Origin: Bryobacteraceae bacterium | GTDB lineage: Bacteria > Acidobacteriota > Terriglobia > Bryobacterales > Bryobacteraceae | Assembly (NCBI GenBank): GCA_025062235.1 | Contig: JANXAE010000003.1 | Location: 1 to 52,801 of the forward strand | Length of the DNA stretch: 52,801 nucleotides | Reading direction: 5' to 3' | Shown here: piece by piece, positions 16,797 to 27,300 of the stretch | How positions within the stretch are numbered: position 1 is the stretch's first letter | How the letters are laid out: each line of letters begins with the position of its first letter | The notes under the pieces: model-generated | Told to the model about the DNA's origin: nothing | The model's input: the letters and a program-made list of their open reading frames with translations, nothing else | Databases searched by the model: none | Made by a program: the position numbers and the translations under genes

Positions 16797-19700
16797 TCAA
16801 CCGTTCTCCCCGGCCAGGCGCGCGATTTCGAGCAGGTAGAAGCGCAACAGATCCTGCTGCCGCGCGGGCAGCGCCTGCTCCTCGATGCGCACGAGCCGCT
16901 CGACATCCTTTTTCATGGCGCGCACCAGGTTGGTGGGCAGCTCCAGCGCCCCCAGCGGCGCCGACAGGTACTCGAACGCGGCCAGCAGGAACTGCTGCAA
17001 AGAATCCTCGTGTGTGCTGCGCAGGTACCCCATGGCTTGGCGGAGCGTGGGCGCCGCGGCGGAGGGTGCCTCGCCGGGAGCATGGCGGCGGGCGACCGAG
17101 TGGAGCGCAGTGGCCAGCTCGACGAAGCGCGACACCCGCTCGAAGATGGGCTCGAAGAGGAGCTCCCAGGCGCTGGCCCGCAACTCGCGGATGCGAGCCG
17201 GGATGGCGAGCAAGCGCTCGACTTCGCGCCGCCAAGCGTCGGGGGGCTGGGGCCCGACCTCCGCCAGCAGCGCCTCGATGTCCGTGTTGAAGAGATCCGG
17301 CTGAAGCAGGACGGCCAGGTCGGGACGCAGCGCGGGCAGCAAACGGGGGATGAAGCGATCTCCTTCGAAGAATTCGCTGGCCGGCAGACCGTGGCGGCGA
17401 ACGAGCTCCTTCTGGAAGAGGGCCACGGCCGGGCGGATGGCGTCCACGTCCTCGCGCAGGACAGCGAAGGCGGAGTTGCCGGCAGGGAAAGCCCGTTCCA
17501 GTCGCCAGAGCCATTGCAGTTCGAGATCCTGATAGAGCCGGAGGCTTTGCAGGATCTCGTAGACGGGCAGGTGCGGAAGGATACGGTCGGCAAGCACCAG
17601 CTCGGCGCCATCGCTGGCAGCGCGGCTGCGGGCGAACCAGTCCAGCGACCGGAACAATCCTGTGGTGACTTGATTCACTCCCAGGACGAAGGTCTGGGCC
17701 TGGTTGTGGGCGATGGCGCGAAGCGAGCTGCCGTAGCGGCAGAAAGGGATGGTGGCGGCGATGCGCTCGAGGATCCTCTGGCCGAGCAGGCCGGCGGGAC
17801 CGCTGGCGGGGCGCACCTGCGGGCGGTCGCGCAGTTGCGGCAGGGTGCGGGCAATGAAATAGGAGATGGCGTAGATGCCGACCACGTCGTCCTCGCGCCC
17901 GTAGAGGATGTGCCGGAAGTTCTCGGTACTGAGGCGCGCGAATTCCTCCAGCAGCTCATCGCGCGGGCCGAGCGTCAGACGCTCGAGCTCGCGCTGGCCG
18001 CGATGTGCGAAGCGCAGGCGGGTTTCCGTCAGCGGCTCGGCGGCCCGCCTCAGGTCGGCCGAGTGGAACTGTTGCGCCTCCCGGACGTGATGCAGGACCT
18101 GCGCGAGCTCGGCGGCCGGCAGGTGGCGCAGCCGTTCGGAAAGGTTGCTCTGGAAAGTCGTCAGGTCGCAGGCGGCGAAGACGCCAAGCAGGGGCGTTAC
18201 CGCGTACTGGGCGCTGCGTTTGGCTGAGGCGCCGACGGACTGGCTGAGCCGCAGCTCGCCGTCGGGGCCGGGCAGGAAGGCGGGCCGGCCCGAGATGGGG
18301 GCGTAGTAACAGCCTTGCCGTTGCATGGGCTCGCCCGCTCCCATCTTCACGCGCACCTGTCCGACCAGTCCCCTTCCGGCCAGCCACAAGGTGATGGCGT
18401 ACTTGGCCTGCCGGAAGGCCAACAGGGCCGCGGTCTGGCCGACTTCCTGGCTCAGGTCGGAACCGGCGATGAAGATCTCGCAAACCATTTCCGCCAGTCT
18501 CTGTTCCGGTGTCTGATTGAGCCGCCGGCTCTGCACGGCGTACTCCCAGAGCTTGTCCAGGTACGCGGGGATGCCGCGGACCTTTTCCAGGTGCTCGAAC
18601 AGAGGGATCAGCCAGATGGGGGGAACTTCCGGCGCGCCGGCGCGGAGGGCTTCTTCGCGGCGGGCCCGCAGCTTGCGGTCCAAGGCGATGAGGGCCTCCG
18701 GCTCGGTGGCCATGCTGACTTGCAGGGCCAGAACCATGCCGGGGTTGCCGTGGCGTCCGGCGATTTCGTTGATCTCGGTCAGGTTGTAGGCGGTGGTATC
18801 CACCGCGAAGGGGTCCGCCGAAGTGATCATGTTCTGGTGGATGCGGGGCGTGATGACCACGCGGCTGAGCAGGTCGCGAAACGAAGCGGCGACCAGGGCG
18901 GAGCCCGGCTGCTGCCGCAGTTGGCGCACGGCGGCGAGGTTGCTGCGCAAGCAATCCCGCAGGGCGGCGTTGAGCCGGAAGTACTGCTCGAGCATACGCC
19001 GGCGGCGCCGGCGGAGTTCGAGCATGCGGCGCTCGAGCCGATCGTTGTGCTCCCAGAGCACGACGACGGGATCGCGCGCCAGGTGGAGCCGCATGCCCAG
19101 CTTGCGCAGGGCGCCGGGTCGGAGCTGCCAGGGCAGCAAGCCGCGGTAGCGCCGCTCGAGCTGGTGCGTCAACTGGTTGATCTCGTCAAACAGGGCGCGG
19201 AAGCCGCGGCCGGTCTCGGGCAGCCGGCGGATCTCCGAAACCAGAGCAGGATCCACCTTCAGCCCGGGCACGGCATCCATCAGAAGTTCGAGCAGACGCC
19301 CCATGTGTTCGACGTTGGCCATCAGCACAGTCGCCACCAGGTGGTGTCCCTGGCCGGAGGGTCGGTTGCTGCCGTCCCAGTCGCCCCAGTAAGAGAGGAA
19401 CTCGCGCCGTTCGATGCCGGCGCGGAAGCGGAGCAAGTCCTCGGCCGCGATGCGTGCGGCCAGATCGAGCAACAGCTCGTCGCCCTCGGCCCGGGAAGGA
19501 ATGGCGACGTTCAGGCCCAAGTACTCGCGGGCCAGCCCGCGAGCCAGCGGCTCGACGGCGGCGCCCCAGTCGCCCCCATCGAGGATCGCCGCGATGGCCT
19601 TCTCCCACTCCAACTCCGCCTCCAGCGAGTACATCTGAGTGGGATGGACGGTGCGGTCCGAGATGCGCTCGCGGAAATGCGCCTGGCGCCGGTCGAGGCG

Positions 19701-22412
19701 GTCGGGTTGCAGTTCCTGTTCGAGCAGTTCCGCGAGCGCCCTGCCCTCCCGCTCGCCCGCCAGCCGCAGCCGGTGCTCGGCCAGCTCAAGGCGGTCGCGG
19801 AAGCGCGAGCGGAAGCATTCCACACGTGCGTGAAAGAACTCCTCTGGCCGCATCCAGCCCAGGCCGGGGCGAGCCGGCAACCGCATGCGCCGCGCTTCGG
19901 CCGGGAAGCGCTCGGCGAAGGCTCGGGCGAGCCTTTCCTCGAATCGGCGCCATGTCCGCCAGAGCGAGGCATGATCCAGCAGGGAGGCGGCGAGGGGCGG
20001 ACCCAGCTCCACCATGCGCCGGCTGTAGTGCGCCTGCTCTTCGGCGATGATTCGGTTGAGATCAATGAGGACCCGGCGCGTCTTGGTCAGCAAGCGTTCC
20101 GCGTCGTCTGCTCCTCCCAGCGTCAAGCGGAAGGACTTGCGTCCCACTTCGATGCCCTGTTCGGTGCGGGCGAAGGTGGACAGCGGGATCAGACCCACGC
20201 CCTGTCGCGCCAGCCGCGACGCGATCCAGTCCAGTGAGATTCCCGCCGGCAGGGACTCGACGACCAGCCGGGGATACATGCTTCCGCGGGGCCGCACCAC
20301 GGAGATGCCGAACGGATTGCGCTCGGCGGGCAGGTTGCGGGCAGCCTGCTCGAGGGCGCACATGCGCTCGTCCAGGATCGCGTTTCGCATGCGCCAGTAC
20401 GTGTGGGTGGACTGGGCGGTGGCCCGGTAGAACAGATAGCCGAGCAGCAGGGCGCCGAGGTTGTGGGCGACCGCGGAGTTGACTTCGAGGAAACGCTGCC
20501 TGAGCGCGGCGTCGCGGATCTCGACGACGCACAAGCGCGCACCCGCAAGGCAGTCGGTTTTCGACAACGAGTGTACGGTCACGACGCGACTGGCCTGCTC
20601 GCGCGAGAGGCGCCCCGAGCGAACCAGCTCGTCGGCCATCTGGCGCGCCGTGGGAGGTCCGGCCAGCTCGTGGGAAGGCGCGACGTTTTCGTAGGAAAGG
20701 TCGTCAATGACGAAGACGCCCCGCTCGAGCAATCCCAGCAGCAGGCGGCGAATGTCCTCCTCGGCGAAGACCTGTCCGGTCGCGTTGTGCGGATTGTTGA
20801 GCACGACCGCGCCGCAGTCTCGCCAGCCCGGACGGCTGCGCAGCCGTTCGTCCACCGCAGCGAGGATGCCGTCCACGTCGAGCTCGAAGCCGGCAGCCAG
20901 CGGGACACTGGTGACCTCGGGAAAGCAGTGTTCGTACGTCCAACTGAGGTCGGGGACGATCGCCTCGCCGATTCCGCAGTGGAATCCTAACAGTCCGAGC
21001 GCGGTCCGCGCCGACCCGCTGACGACGATCGTAGCCTCCGGATCGTATTCGGGATGATGTCGCAGGAAGGCGGCGCGGAAGGCTTCGGCCAGATCGGCGG
21101 CGCGCTCGGGCAAGGCTCCCAGGATGTCGCGGAAAGCGAGGCCTTCCAGCGGATCCCGGGGAGCGCGGACCGACGCAGGGCTGCGTGCCAGACGCGCCAG
21201 GCGGTCGGCGGAACGCTCCACCGCATCCGCCAAGCGCTTCTCCCAGGACGCCACCCGCTGCCCCGCGAGCCTGCTCAAGCGGTCGCCAACCACCGCCACG
21301 GCTGCGAGTACCTGCCGCTGAAAGCCGGCCAGGCGCAGGTCTTTTTCGCCATAGAGCACCTGCGAGCCGTCGCCTGCCGGCGGCGCAGGGGCGCGCGGCC
21401 TCCGCAGCAGGTATGCGAGCAACTCGACTTCCGCCGCCGAGGGAGTGCCCTTGAGCTCGAAATGCATGCGCTCGATCAGGGCGACGAACTCGTGGTAGCC
21501 GGCGACGAAGACCAGCGAGAGCGCGGCGAGCTCGGGGGCGAAGACGGCCGGCGTCAGCAGGCGCAGCGTGCGGTTCATCATGCGTGCTTCGCGCGCCAGC
21601 GAGGCGTGGTTCGGGGCGTCATTGGCCTCGATCACGAAGAGGGGATGATCCCGGCTGAGGCGCCGCAAGGCGCGGCGCGCTTCCTCGGAAGGCACGTGGC
21701 CCAGCAGCAGGAACGAAGGACTCGCCGGCGTTTCGATCAGGGATTGTTCCAGAAGCGCGAAGGCGGCGGCTTCCGGCTCGGGCAGCTCCACGAAACGCAG
21801 GCCAGGCAAGCCCCTCAGATGGGCGGGCGGGCGAAAGCCGTAAAGAAAGATCCAGGCGGGGAGGCGCGCCAGATAACGCGACAGCCCGTGGAAGAAGACG
21901 CGGAGCACTTCCGCAACCCCGCCGGTGGCAAGAATGATTTCGCGCCGGCCGCTGGATTCGCCCAGATCGTAGGAGAGCGGCTCGCTTTGTCCGCCCAGCC
22001 ATTCTGTGAACCGGCGCACCACCTCGTCAGGCTTGTTCCTGAGGAAGCCGCCGCGGGGCAGATAAGGACCACTGCGTCGGATGGCAGCCACCAGGAATTC
22101 CAGCGCCGGCAGCTCCTGCTGCGGCCATCCGAGCTCGTGCAGCAGCGCACCGGCCAGATCCTCGGTCGCGGCTGCCCGCCCCACGTCCAATCCCAGCGCG
22201 ATGCGGGCGTAAAGCTCGACGAGCCGCGGATCCTCGACCGGATTGCCGATGTGAAAGTTGACGCGTTCCGCGGGCGGAACAGGGGCGGCCGCCGTCGCCT
22301 CGCTGATTTCCGAAACCACCGCGCCCTTTGCCGGGCGCAGGCGGAACGCCTCCTCCCATGCCGCCTGCGGCGGGACAGCTTGACCGACAGCCGTCTGTGG
22401 AATTGCTGACAT
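16797..22412 (-). CDS. Fusion of aminotransferase-like, PLP aminotransferase and PEP-carboxylase-like domains
   Basis: An 1871-residue protein. Residues about 50-345 look like a degraded class I aminotransferase fold ([31 protein letters not shown]) with no PLP lysine. Residues 420-790 are an intact aminotransferase: NNPHNATG (539-546), DDLSY (570-574), Lys618 in HSLSKTD and Arg762 in FRLTLGG. Residues about 900-1871 match PEP carboxylase motifs in the right order: TVHPT (His923), SYWGDWDG (1007-1014), VSMATEP (1232-1238), IPLFEH (1269-1274), GSDLSQEVG (1317-1325), [10 protein letters not shown] (1356-1365) and a C-terminal GENG resembling RNTG. Several PEPC catalytic residues are replaced. 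The protein is probably cytoplasmic. No strong ribosome site precedes the ATG. Function unknown. Confidence 0.75.
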   Translation of the reverse strand: MSAIPQTAVGQAVPPQAAWEEAFRLRPAKGAVVSEISEATAAAPVPPAERVNFHIGNPVEDPRLVELYARIALGLDVGRAAATEDLAGALLHELGWPQQELPALEFLVAAIRRSGPYLPRGGFLRNKPDEVVRRFTEWLGGQSEPLSYDLGESSGRREIILATGGVAEVLRVFFHGLSRYLARLPAWIFLYGFRPPAHLRGLPGLRFVELPEPEAAAFALLEQSLIETPASPSFLLLGHVPSEEARRALRRLSRDHPLFVIEANDAPNHASLAREARMMNRTLRLLTPAVFAPELAALSLVFVAGYHEFVALIERMHFELKGTPSAAEVELLAYLLRRPRAPAPPAGDGSQVLYGEKDLRLAGFQRQVLAAVAVVGDRLSRLAGQRVASWEKRLADAVERSADRLARLARSPASVRAPRDPLEGLAFRDILGALPERAADLAEAFRAAFLRHHPEYDPEATIVVSGSARTALGLLGFHCGIGEAIVPDLSWTYEHCFPEVTSVPLAAGFELDVDGILAAVDERLRSRPGWRDCGAVVLNNPHNATGQVFAEEDIRRLLLGLLERGVFVIDDLSYENVAPSHELAGPPTARQMADELVRSGRLSREQASRVVTVHSLSKTDCLAGARLCVVEIRDAALRQRFLEVNSAVAHNLGALLLGYLFYRATAQSTHTYWRMRNAILDERMCALEQAARNLPAERNPFGISVVRPRGSMYPRLVVESLPAGISLDWIASRLARQGVGLIPLSTFARTEQGIEVGRKSFRLTLGGADDAERLLTKTRRVLIDLNRIIAEEQAHYSRRMVELGPPLAASLLDHASLWRTWRRFEERLARAFAERFPAEARRMRLPARPGLGWMRPEEFFHARVECFRSRFRDRLELAEHRLRLAGEREGRALAELLEQELQPDRLDRRQAHFRERISDRTVHPTQMYSLEAELEWEKAIAAILDGGDWGAAVEPLARGLAREYLGLNVAIPSRAEGDELLLDLAARIAAEDLLRFRAGIERREFLSYWGDWDGSNRPSGQGHHLVATVLMANVEHMGRLLELLMDAVPGLKVDPALVSEIRRLPETGRGFRALFDEINQLTHQLERRYRGLLPWQLRPGALRKLGMRLHLARDPVVVLWEHNDRLERRMLELRRRRRRMLEQYFRLNAALRDCLRSNLAAVRQLRQQPGSALVAASFRDLLSRVVITPRIHQNMITSADPFAVDTTAYNLTEINEIAGRHGNPGMVLALQVSMATEPEALIALDRKLRARREEALRAGAPEVPPIWLIPLFEHLEKVRGIPAYLDKLWEYAVQSRRLNQTPEQRLAEMVCEIFIAGSDLSQEVGQTAALLAFRQAKYAITLWLAGRGLVGQVRVKMGAGEPMQRQGCYYAPISGRPAFLPGPDGELRLSQSVGASAKRSAQYAVTPLLGVFAACDLTTFQSNLSERLRHLPAAELAQVLHHVREAQQFHSADLRRAAEPLTETRLRFAHRGQRELERLTLGPRDELLEEFARLSTENFRHILYGREDDVVGIYAISYFIARTLPQLRDRPQVRPASGPAGLLGQRILERIAATIPFCRYGSSLRAIAHNQAQTFVLGVNQVTTGLFRSLDWFARSRAASDGAELVLADRILPHLPVYEILQSLRLYQDLELQWLWRLERAFPAGNSAFAVLREDVDAIRPAVALFQKELVRRHGLPASEFFEGDRFIPRLLPALRPDLAVLLQPDLFNTDIEALLAEVGPQPPDAWRREVERLLAIPARIRELRASAWELLFEPIFERVSRFVELATALHSVARRHAPGEAPSAAAPTLRQAMGYLRSTHEDSLQQFLLAAFEYLSAPLGALELPTNLVRAMKKDVERLVRIEEQALPARQQDLLRFYLLEIARLAGENG

Positions 22413-22513
22413 TGCGCTTGGCCGTTTGAAACCAAGCCTAACAAAGCACCGCCGAGCGTCGCCAGCGCGGCCGGGCGGGCACGCGGCCGCCGGATGCCGG
22501 CGTGGGGAGGCCT

Positions 22514-22521
22514 GTTACACT
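22514..22521 (+). promoter_or_regulatory. Possible extended -10 for the isomerase-like gene
   Basis: In the 154-bp gap between the divergent fusion gene and the isomerase-like gene, TGTTACACT supplies TACACT at 22516-22521 preceded by TG. Transcription would start near 22528, leaving about 38 bases before the ATG at 22567. The GAGGAG ribosome site would be retained. No convincing -35 is visible. Confidence 0.35.
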
Positions 22522-22566
22522 CGAGCTTGCCCAGCGGCCTGGGCAGAGCATCGAGGAGCGCGGAGT

Positions 22567-23997
22567 ATGGGAACCAGCGAGAAAGGTCACAGGCAAGCCA
22601 GGGTGGGTGTTTTTGGCGTCGGGCTGGCGGCGTACTGGCCGCAGTTTCCCGGCCTGAAGGAGCGGCTCGAAGGGTATCTCGGCGAGGTCGAACGAAGGAT
22701 TGCGGGCTTTGGCGCCGAGATCGTGCGCGGCGGCATGGTGGACAACGCGGTCGCGGCACGGAAAGCAGGCGAAATGTTCGCACGCGCCGGCGTGGACCTG
22801 CTGGTGTGCCACACGGCCACCTACGCGACCTCGTCGCAGGTGCTGCCGGTCGTGCAGCAGGCCCGGGTTCCCGTGGTGGTGCTGAACCTTCAACCGGTAG
22901 CGGCGCTCGATTACGAGCGAACGGATACGGCCGAGTGGCTGGCAAACTGCTCGGCCTGTTGCGTGCCGGAGATTTCCAATGCTTTCGCACGCTCGGGCGT
23001 CGAGTTCCACGTGGTCTCGGGCATGCTCTTCGACGACGAGCAGGCATGGGGGCAGATCGGTCAGTGGTGCCGCGCTGCGGCGGCGGCGGGCGCGCTGCGG
23101 CGAGCCCGGCTGGGCTTCCTCGGGCACACCTACCCCGGGATGCTCGACATGTACTCGGACTTCACCATGGTTCACGGCCAGCTCGGCGCACACGTAGAGG
23201 TGCTCGAGATGTGCGATCTGGCTCGGCTGGCAGAACGGGTCGCCGAGGAGGAGATCGAGCGGAAGCTCGCCGAGACCGTGCGGCTGTTCGAGATTGCGCA
23301 AGGCGTCGAGGAGGAGGACTTGCGTTGGGCGGCGCGAGTCGCCGTGGGGCTGGATCGCCTGGTCGAGGAGTTCGCTCTCGACGGGCTGACTTATTACTAC
23401 CGCGGCCTCGACGGGAACCTTTACGAGCGCCTCGGCGCAGGGATGATTCTGGGCAACTCGCTGCTGACGGCGCGAGGCATCCCGGCCAGCGGGGAGGGGG
23501 ACCTGAAGAACTGCATTGCCATGCTGCTGATGGACCGGCTCGGCGCGGGCGGCTCCTACACGGAGTTCTACGCGATGGACTTCCGGGAGAACTTCCTGCT
23601 GATGGGACACGACGGGCCCGGTCACATCGCCATCAGCGACCGCCGTCCCGTGCTGCGGAGCCTCGGCCTGTATCACGGCAAACGGGGCTATGGCGTATCG
23701 GTGGAGTTCAACGTGAAGACCGGGCCGGTGACCATCCTGGGCCTGACCCAGACCGGGGAGGGGCGTTTGAAACTGGTGGCTGCCGAGGGCGAGTCCCTGC
23801 CCGGCCCCATCCTGCGCATCGGCAACACGAATTCGAGAATCCGTTTCCGTCTGCCGCCGGCGGAGTTCGTGAATCGGTGGTGCAGGGAAGGACCCACGCA
23901 CCATTGCGCACTGGGCATCGGACACCGAATGGGCGAGATCGAGAAGGTCGCCGCTCTGCTCGGACTGCCGTTGGCGCGCGTGGGTGTGGTTCCTTGA
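22567..23997 (+). CDS. L-arabinose/L-fucose isomerase family protein
   Basis: I start this 476-residue protein at the ATG eight bases after GAGGAG; the reading extends upstream but without a ribosome site. It resembles L-arabinose isomerase over its length. The metal ligands fall where expected: Glu310 in ASGEGDLKN, Glu333 in SYTEFYAMDF, His348 in LMGHDGPGH and His445/446 in GPTHHCALG. The E. coli AraA ligands are Glu306, Glu333, His350 and His450. Identity outside these motifs is low, so the sugar is uncertain. The enzyme would interconvert an aldose and ketose in the cytoplasm. No kinase or epimerase of a sugar pathway is adjacent; a TonB receptor follows under its own promoter. Confidence 0.8.
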   Translation: MGTSEKGHRQARVGVFGVGLAAYWPQFPGLKERLEGYLGEVERRIAGFGAEIVRGGMVDNAVAARKAGEMFARAGVDLLVCHTATYATSSQVLPVVQQARVPVVVLNLQPVAALDYERTDTAEWLANCSACCVPEISNAFARSGVEFHVVSGMLFDDEQAWGQIGQWCRAAAAAGALRRARLGFLGHTYPGMLDMYSDFTMVHGQLGAHVEVLEMCDLARLAERVAEEEIERKLAETVRLFEIAQGVEEEDLRWAARVAVGLDRLVEEFALDGLTYYYRGLDGNLYERLGAGMILGNSLLTARGIPASGEGDLKNCIAMLLMDRLGAGGSYTEFYAMDFRENFLLMGHDGPGHIAISDRRPVLRSLGLYHGKRGYGVSVEFNVKTGPVTILGLTQTGEGRLKLVAAEGESLPGPILRIGNTNSRIRFRLPPAEFVNRWCREGPTHHCALGIGHRMGEIEKVAALLGLPLARVGVVP

Positions 23998-24176
23998 TGC
24001 AGCAAAGGCGGCCTCGCGCAGGCTGGCAGTCGGCGAAAGCGCTCTGCTGGAGCGAAGCTGAGGGCGCTCGGGGTGCACCAGGCTTCGTGAATGCCTGCGG
24101 GGAACCGCCCTTCGAGCCGGTCGGCCCGGGCCGGCGAGGCGGGGAGCCGACCCGCTGCGCGCCGCCGCCGGATGGC
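23998..24176. other. Noncoding stretch upstream of the TonB receptor promoter
   Basis: About 180 bases lie between the isomerase-like stop and the receptor promoter. I see no conserved reading frame, tRNA, or clear terminator with a U-tract here. Reading continues open in other frames only because of high GC. Confidence 0.5.
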
Positions 24177-24205
24177 TTGACAGGCCGTATTCAGGTGCAT
24201 ATAGT
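24177..24205 (+). promoter_or_regulatory. Near-consensus sigma-70 promoter of the TonB receptor
   Basis: TTGACA (24177-24182) is followed after exactly 17 bases by TATAGT (24200-24205). This is the best promoter in the window: a perfect -35 and a 5/6 -10. Transcription should begin near 24212, leaving a leader of about 90 bases before the ATG at 24304. Confidence 0.75.
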
Positions 24206-24221
24206 AGTCTCGGATTCGGCG

Positions 24222-24296
24222 GCGGTCGCCGAAGGGGGGCGACCGCGGGGAGTGCGCCGGATCCCAGGGGTGGAGCCCTGAGATCTCGTCAGGGAG
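24222..24296 (+). promoter_or_regulatory. Structured 5' leader with competing hairpins over the ribosome site
   Basis: The leader holds a perfect 9-bp hairpin (24222-24230 with 24238-24246, 7-base loop). Downstream, CCCTG (24276-24280) can pair with CAGGG upstream (24265-24269). Alternatively, as CCCTGA, it can pair with TCAGGG downstream (24289-24294). The two pairings exclude each other, and the second covers the AGGGAG ribosome site (24291-24296). This is the layout of a translational switch or thermosensor, but it matches no riboswitch class I recognise. Confidence 0.45.
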
Positions 24297-24303
24297 CGAG
24301 CCA

Positions 24304-27300
24304 ATGTTTTGCCGAATGATTTCCTTCCTGCTGGGATTTCTGCTCGTGGCCGGTCGAGGGCTGGCGCAGGATCCGCGGGGCACGATCGCCGGACACGTGC
24401 TGGACCCGCAAGGGGCCGTGGTGCCCAACGCGAACGTAGTGATCACGAACACGGAAACCAACGTCACCACGCGTGCGGTGACCAACGAGACCGGGTATTT
24501 CGAAGCCAGCTTGTTGAATCCGGGCAACTACACGGTGGCGGCGGAAGCTCCTGGCTTCAAGCGCACGGTGCAAACCGGCGTCGTGCTGCAAGTGGCTGGG
24601 CGAGTGAATCTGACCTTGCAATTGCAAGTGGGCCAGATCGCCGAAACGGTGGAAGTGGTGGCGGCGGCGCCGCTGCTGGACACCACCACGGCATCCGGCG
24701 GCCGCGTCATTGACTCGCGGCAAATCCAGGAGCTGCCCTTCTCGGACATGAACCCGTTCGCCATGGCCACGCTGGCGCCGGGTATGCACTGGACGGGCCA
24801 GCCGGAATATCGGCGTCCGTTCGACGTGGGCGGGACGTCTTCGTTCAACACCATGGGCGGCGTTGGCTCCAACGAGTACACGATTGACGGCATGTCCGTG
24901 ACCGGAACGGGCCGCCGCGTCGGGTTCGTGCCCTCGTCGGAAGCGGTCGAGGAGTTCAAGCTCGAGACGCTGGCCATCGACGCCTCGTACGGTTACACCT
25001 CGGGCGCGGTGGTCAACGTACTGACCAAGGCAGGCACCAACACTTACCACGGCTCGCTCTTCGACCAGCACTGGCAACAGCGCTGGAACGCGACGCCGCA
25101 CTTCACGCGGCTACTGTGGGAGCGCGACGTGCGCGAAGGCAAGAAGAAGCCGAGCGATCCCAAACAGGCGCCCGGCCGTTCGAACAACTTCGGTTTCGAT
25201 CTGGGCGGTCCGGTCCGCTTCCCGAAGCTGTACAACGGCCGCGACAAGTTCTTCTTCTATTTCCAGTACAACGGCATCTACCAAAAGAAGGCCGAGACCA
25301 CCGGCTCCATCAACCGCACCGTGCCCAAGATGGCTTGGCGGCAAGGCGATTTCTCGGACCTGCTGGCCATTGACGCGGTCAAGTACACCATTTACGATCC
25401 GCGCTCGGCGCGCCTGGTGGGCGGCCGGGTCGTGCGCACGCCCTTCCCGGGCAACAGGGGCGTGCCGGTGCTGAACCCGGTCTACAAGTTCTACGAACCG
25501 CTCTATCCCAAGCCCAACGACGTGCCCGGGCTGGTCTCGCCCGAGGGGATCAACAACTACTACGCGGTCAACATGCCCAAGGACGAGCGCTTCAACTCGA
25601 TCGTGAACCGCTGGGATTACAACGTCAACGAGCGGCAGCGTCTCTATGCCCGGTGGTATTGGAATCACCGGCTGGCGGACGAGTACGACTGGACCTACGA
25701 GACGAAGCGCGGCCTCCACACCAACGGGCTAGTTCGCATCAACAAGGGCGCCGGCGGCAGCTACATCTGGACCCTCTCCAACACAACGGTCATGGACCTG
25801 GGAGTCAGTGGCACACGGTTCAACGAGGGCAACGAACGGCCGGCCCAGACGGCATACAAACCCACCGACGTGGGCCTGCCCGCTTATATGGACGCCAAGG
25901 CCGATCGCTGGCACACGCTGCCACGCATGGTTATCGCCGGGGTGGAGACCGTGGGCGACAGCTATCCCGCCATCACCATTCGCGGCACCACGGGCGAGGC
26001 GCGCGTGCAACTGACGACCGTGCTCGGTTCGCACTCGCTCCGTTACGGCTGGCAAGAGCGCCGGTACTGGACCACGACTGCCGGTCCCGGCTTCTCTTCC
26101 GGCACTTTCACCTTCAACCAACTGTACGTCCGCCAGGCCGACGACACCACCACCGCTTCCGATCTGGGCCTGGGGTGGGCGGCGTTCATGATGGGCCTGC
26201 CCTCGAGCATCTCGATTGATACCAACGACACGGCCATCTGGAGCACGCGCTATCGCGGCATCTACTTCCAGGACGACTGGCGCGTGACACGCAAGCTGTC
26301 GCTCCAGCTCGGCCTGCGTTACGAGCGGCAAGGCGGCATCACCGAGCGCTTCAACCGCGGCATCGCGGGCGGTTTCGATTTCGACTACAAGCCGCCGTTC
26401 GCCGATCTGGTCGAAGCGGCTTACGCAAGAAGCCCGTTGTCGGAGCTTCCCGCCGCCCAGTTCAAGGTCCGGGGCGGCACGTACTACCTTGGCCAGAGGC
26501 ACAAGACCTTCACCGACGGCAACCATCTGTTCATGCCGCGCATCGGACTGGTCTATCAGATCAACCCCAAGACGGTGGTGCGTTTTGGCTATGGCTGGTA
26601 CTACGACGTGTTCAACTCGAACAACGACCGGCCCAGCCAGGACGGCTACAGCCAGCCCACGTCCACCATCCTGACGGCGGACCGCGGCTTGACGTTCTGC
26701 TGTGGCGTGGGCGAGATCGCGAATCTCTCGGCTACGCGCAACCCGATGGTGGATCCCTTCCCGGTGCGGGCCGACGGGACGCGGTTCGACGTTCCCTACG
26801 GCAACCGGCTGGGCCCGATCATCCGGCAGGGCCGCGGCTGGAGCTTCGTGCCGCGCGAGTACCGGCCGGCCTGGCAGCAGCGCGGGCGTTTCGGGATCCA
26901 GCGCGAAATCACCGGCGACATGGTGTTCGAGGCGTCCTACAACGGTGCCTATTCGCGCATACCGGTGTCGCAAACCATCAGCTTCCTGCCGGCACAGTAT
27001 TGGGCCTACGGGTTGACGCGCAACCAGGCCATTGACGACGACATGAACCGCAGCCTGCCGAACCCGTTCCACATCAACAACCTCGCCCCGCTGGCCACCT
27101 CCGACCCGGTGCTGTACAACTACTTGCGGACCGTGGGCTTCTTCACCAGCACGACGATCCGCAAGCACCAGTTGCTGCGCGCCCATCCGAACATGAACGG
27201 CCTGAGCGGGCTGCGCCCGGGCGTGGCCTTCGGCGAGGCACGCGGCATCAACATCTATCACGACATCCAGCTCCGTCTGGAGCGGCGTTTCGCGCGCGGC

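Noticed and set aside
14575-17514. A single open frame of about 979 codons spanning cstA and the end of the fusion gene
   Set aside because: Its upstream part is the antiparallel-free wrong frame of the fusion gene and upstream cstA; only the last third (from about 15625) encodes conserved CstA sequence. It is an artefact of the cstA frameshift plus high GC.
15714-20237. Long plus-strand frames antisense to the fusion gene
   Set aside because: Their translations are Ala/Arg/Gly/Gln-rich with no conserved motifs, while the minus strand carries clear aminotransferase and PEPC motifs. GC-rich third positions keep the opposite frames open.
24212-24303. Known riboswitch class in the TonB receptor leader
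   Set aside because: I compared it by eye with cobalamin, SAM, preQ1, fluoride and guanidine patterns and found no conserved core. Only the competing hairpins are reported.
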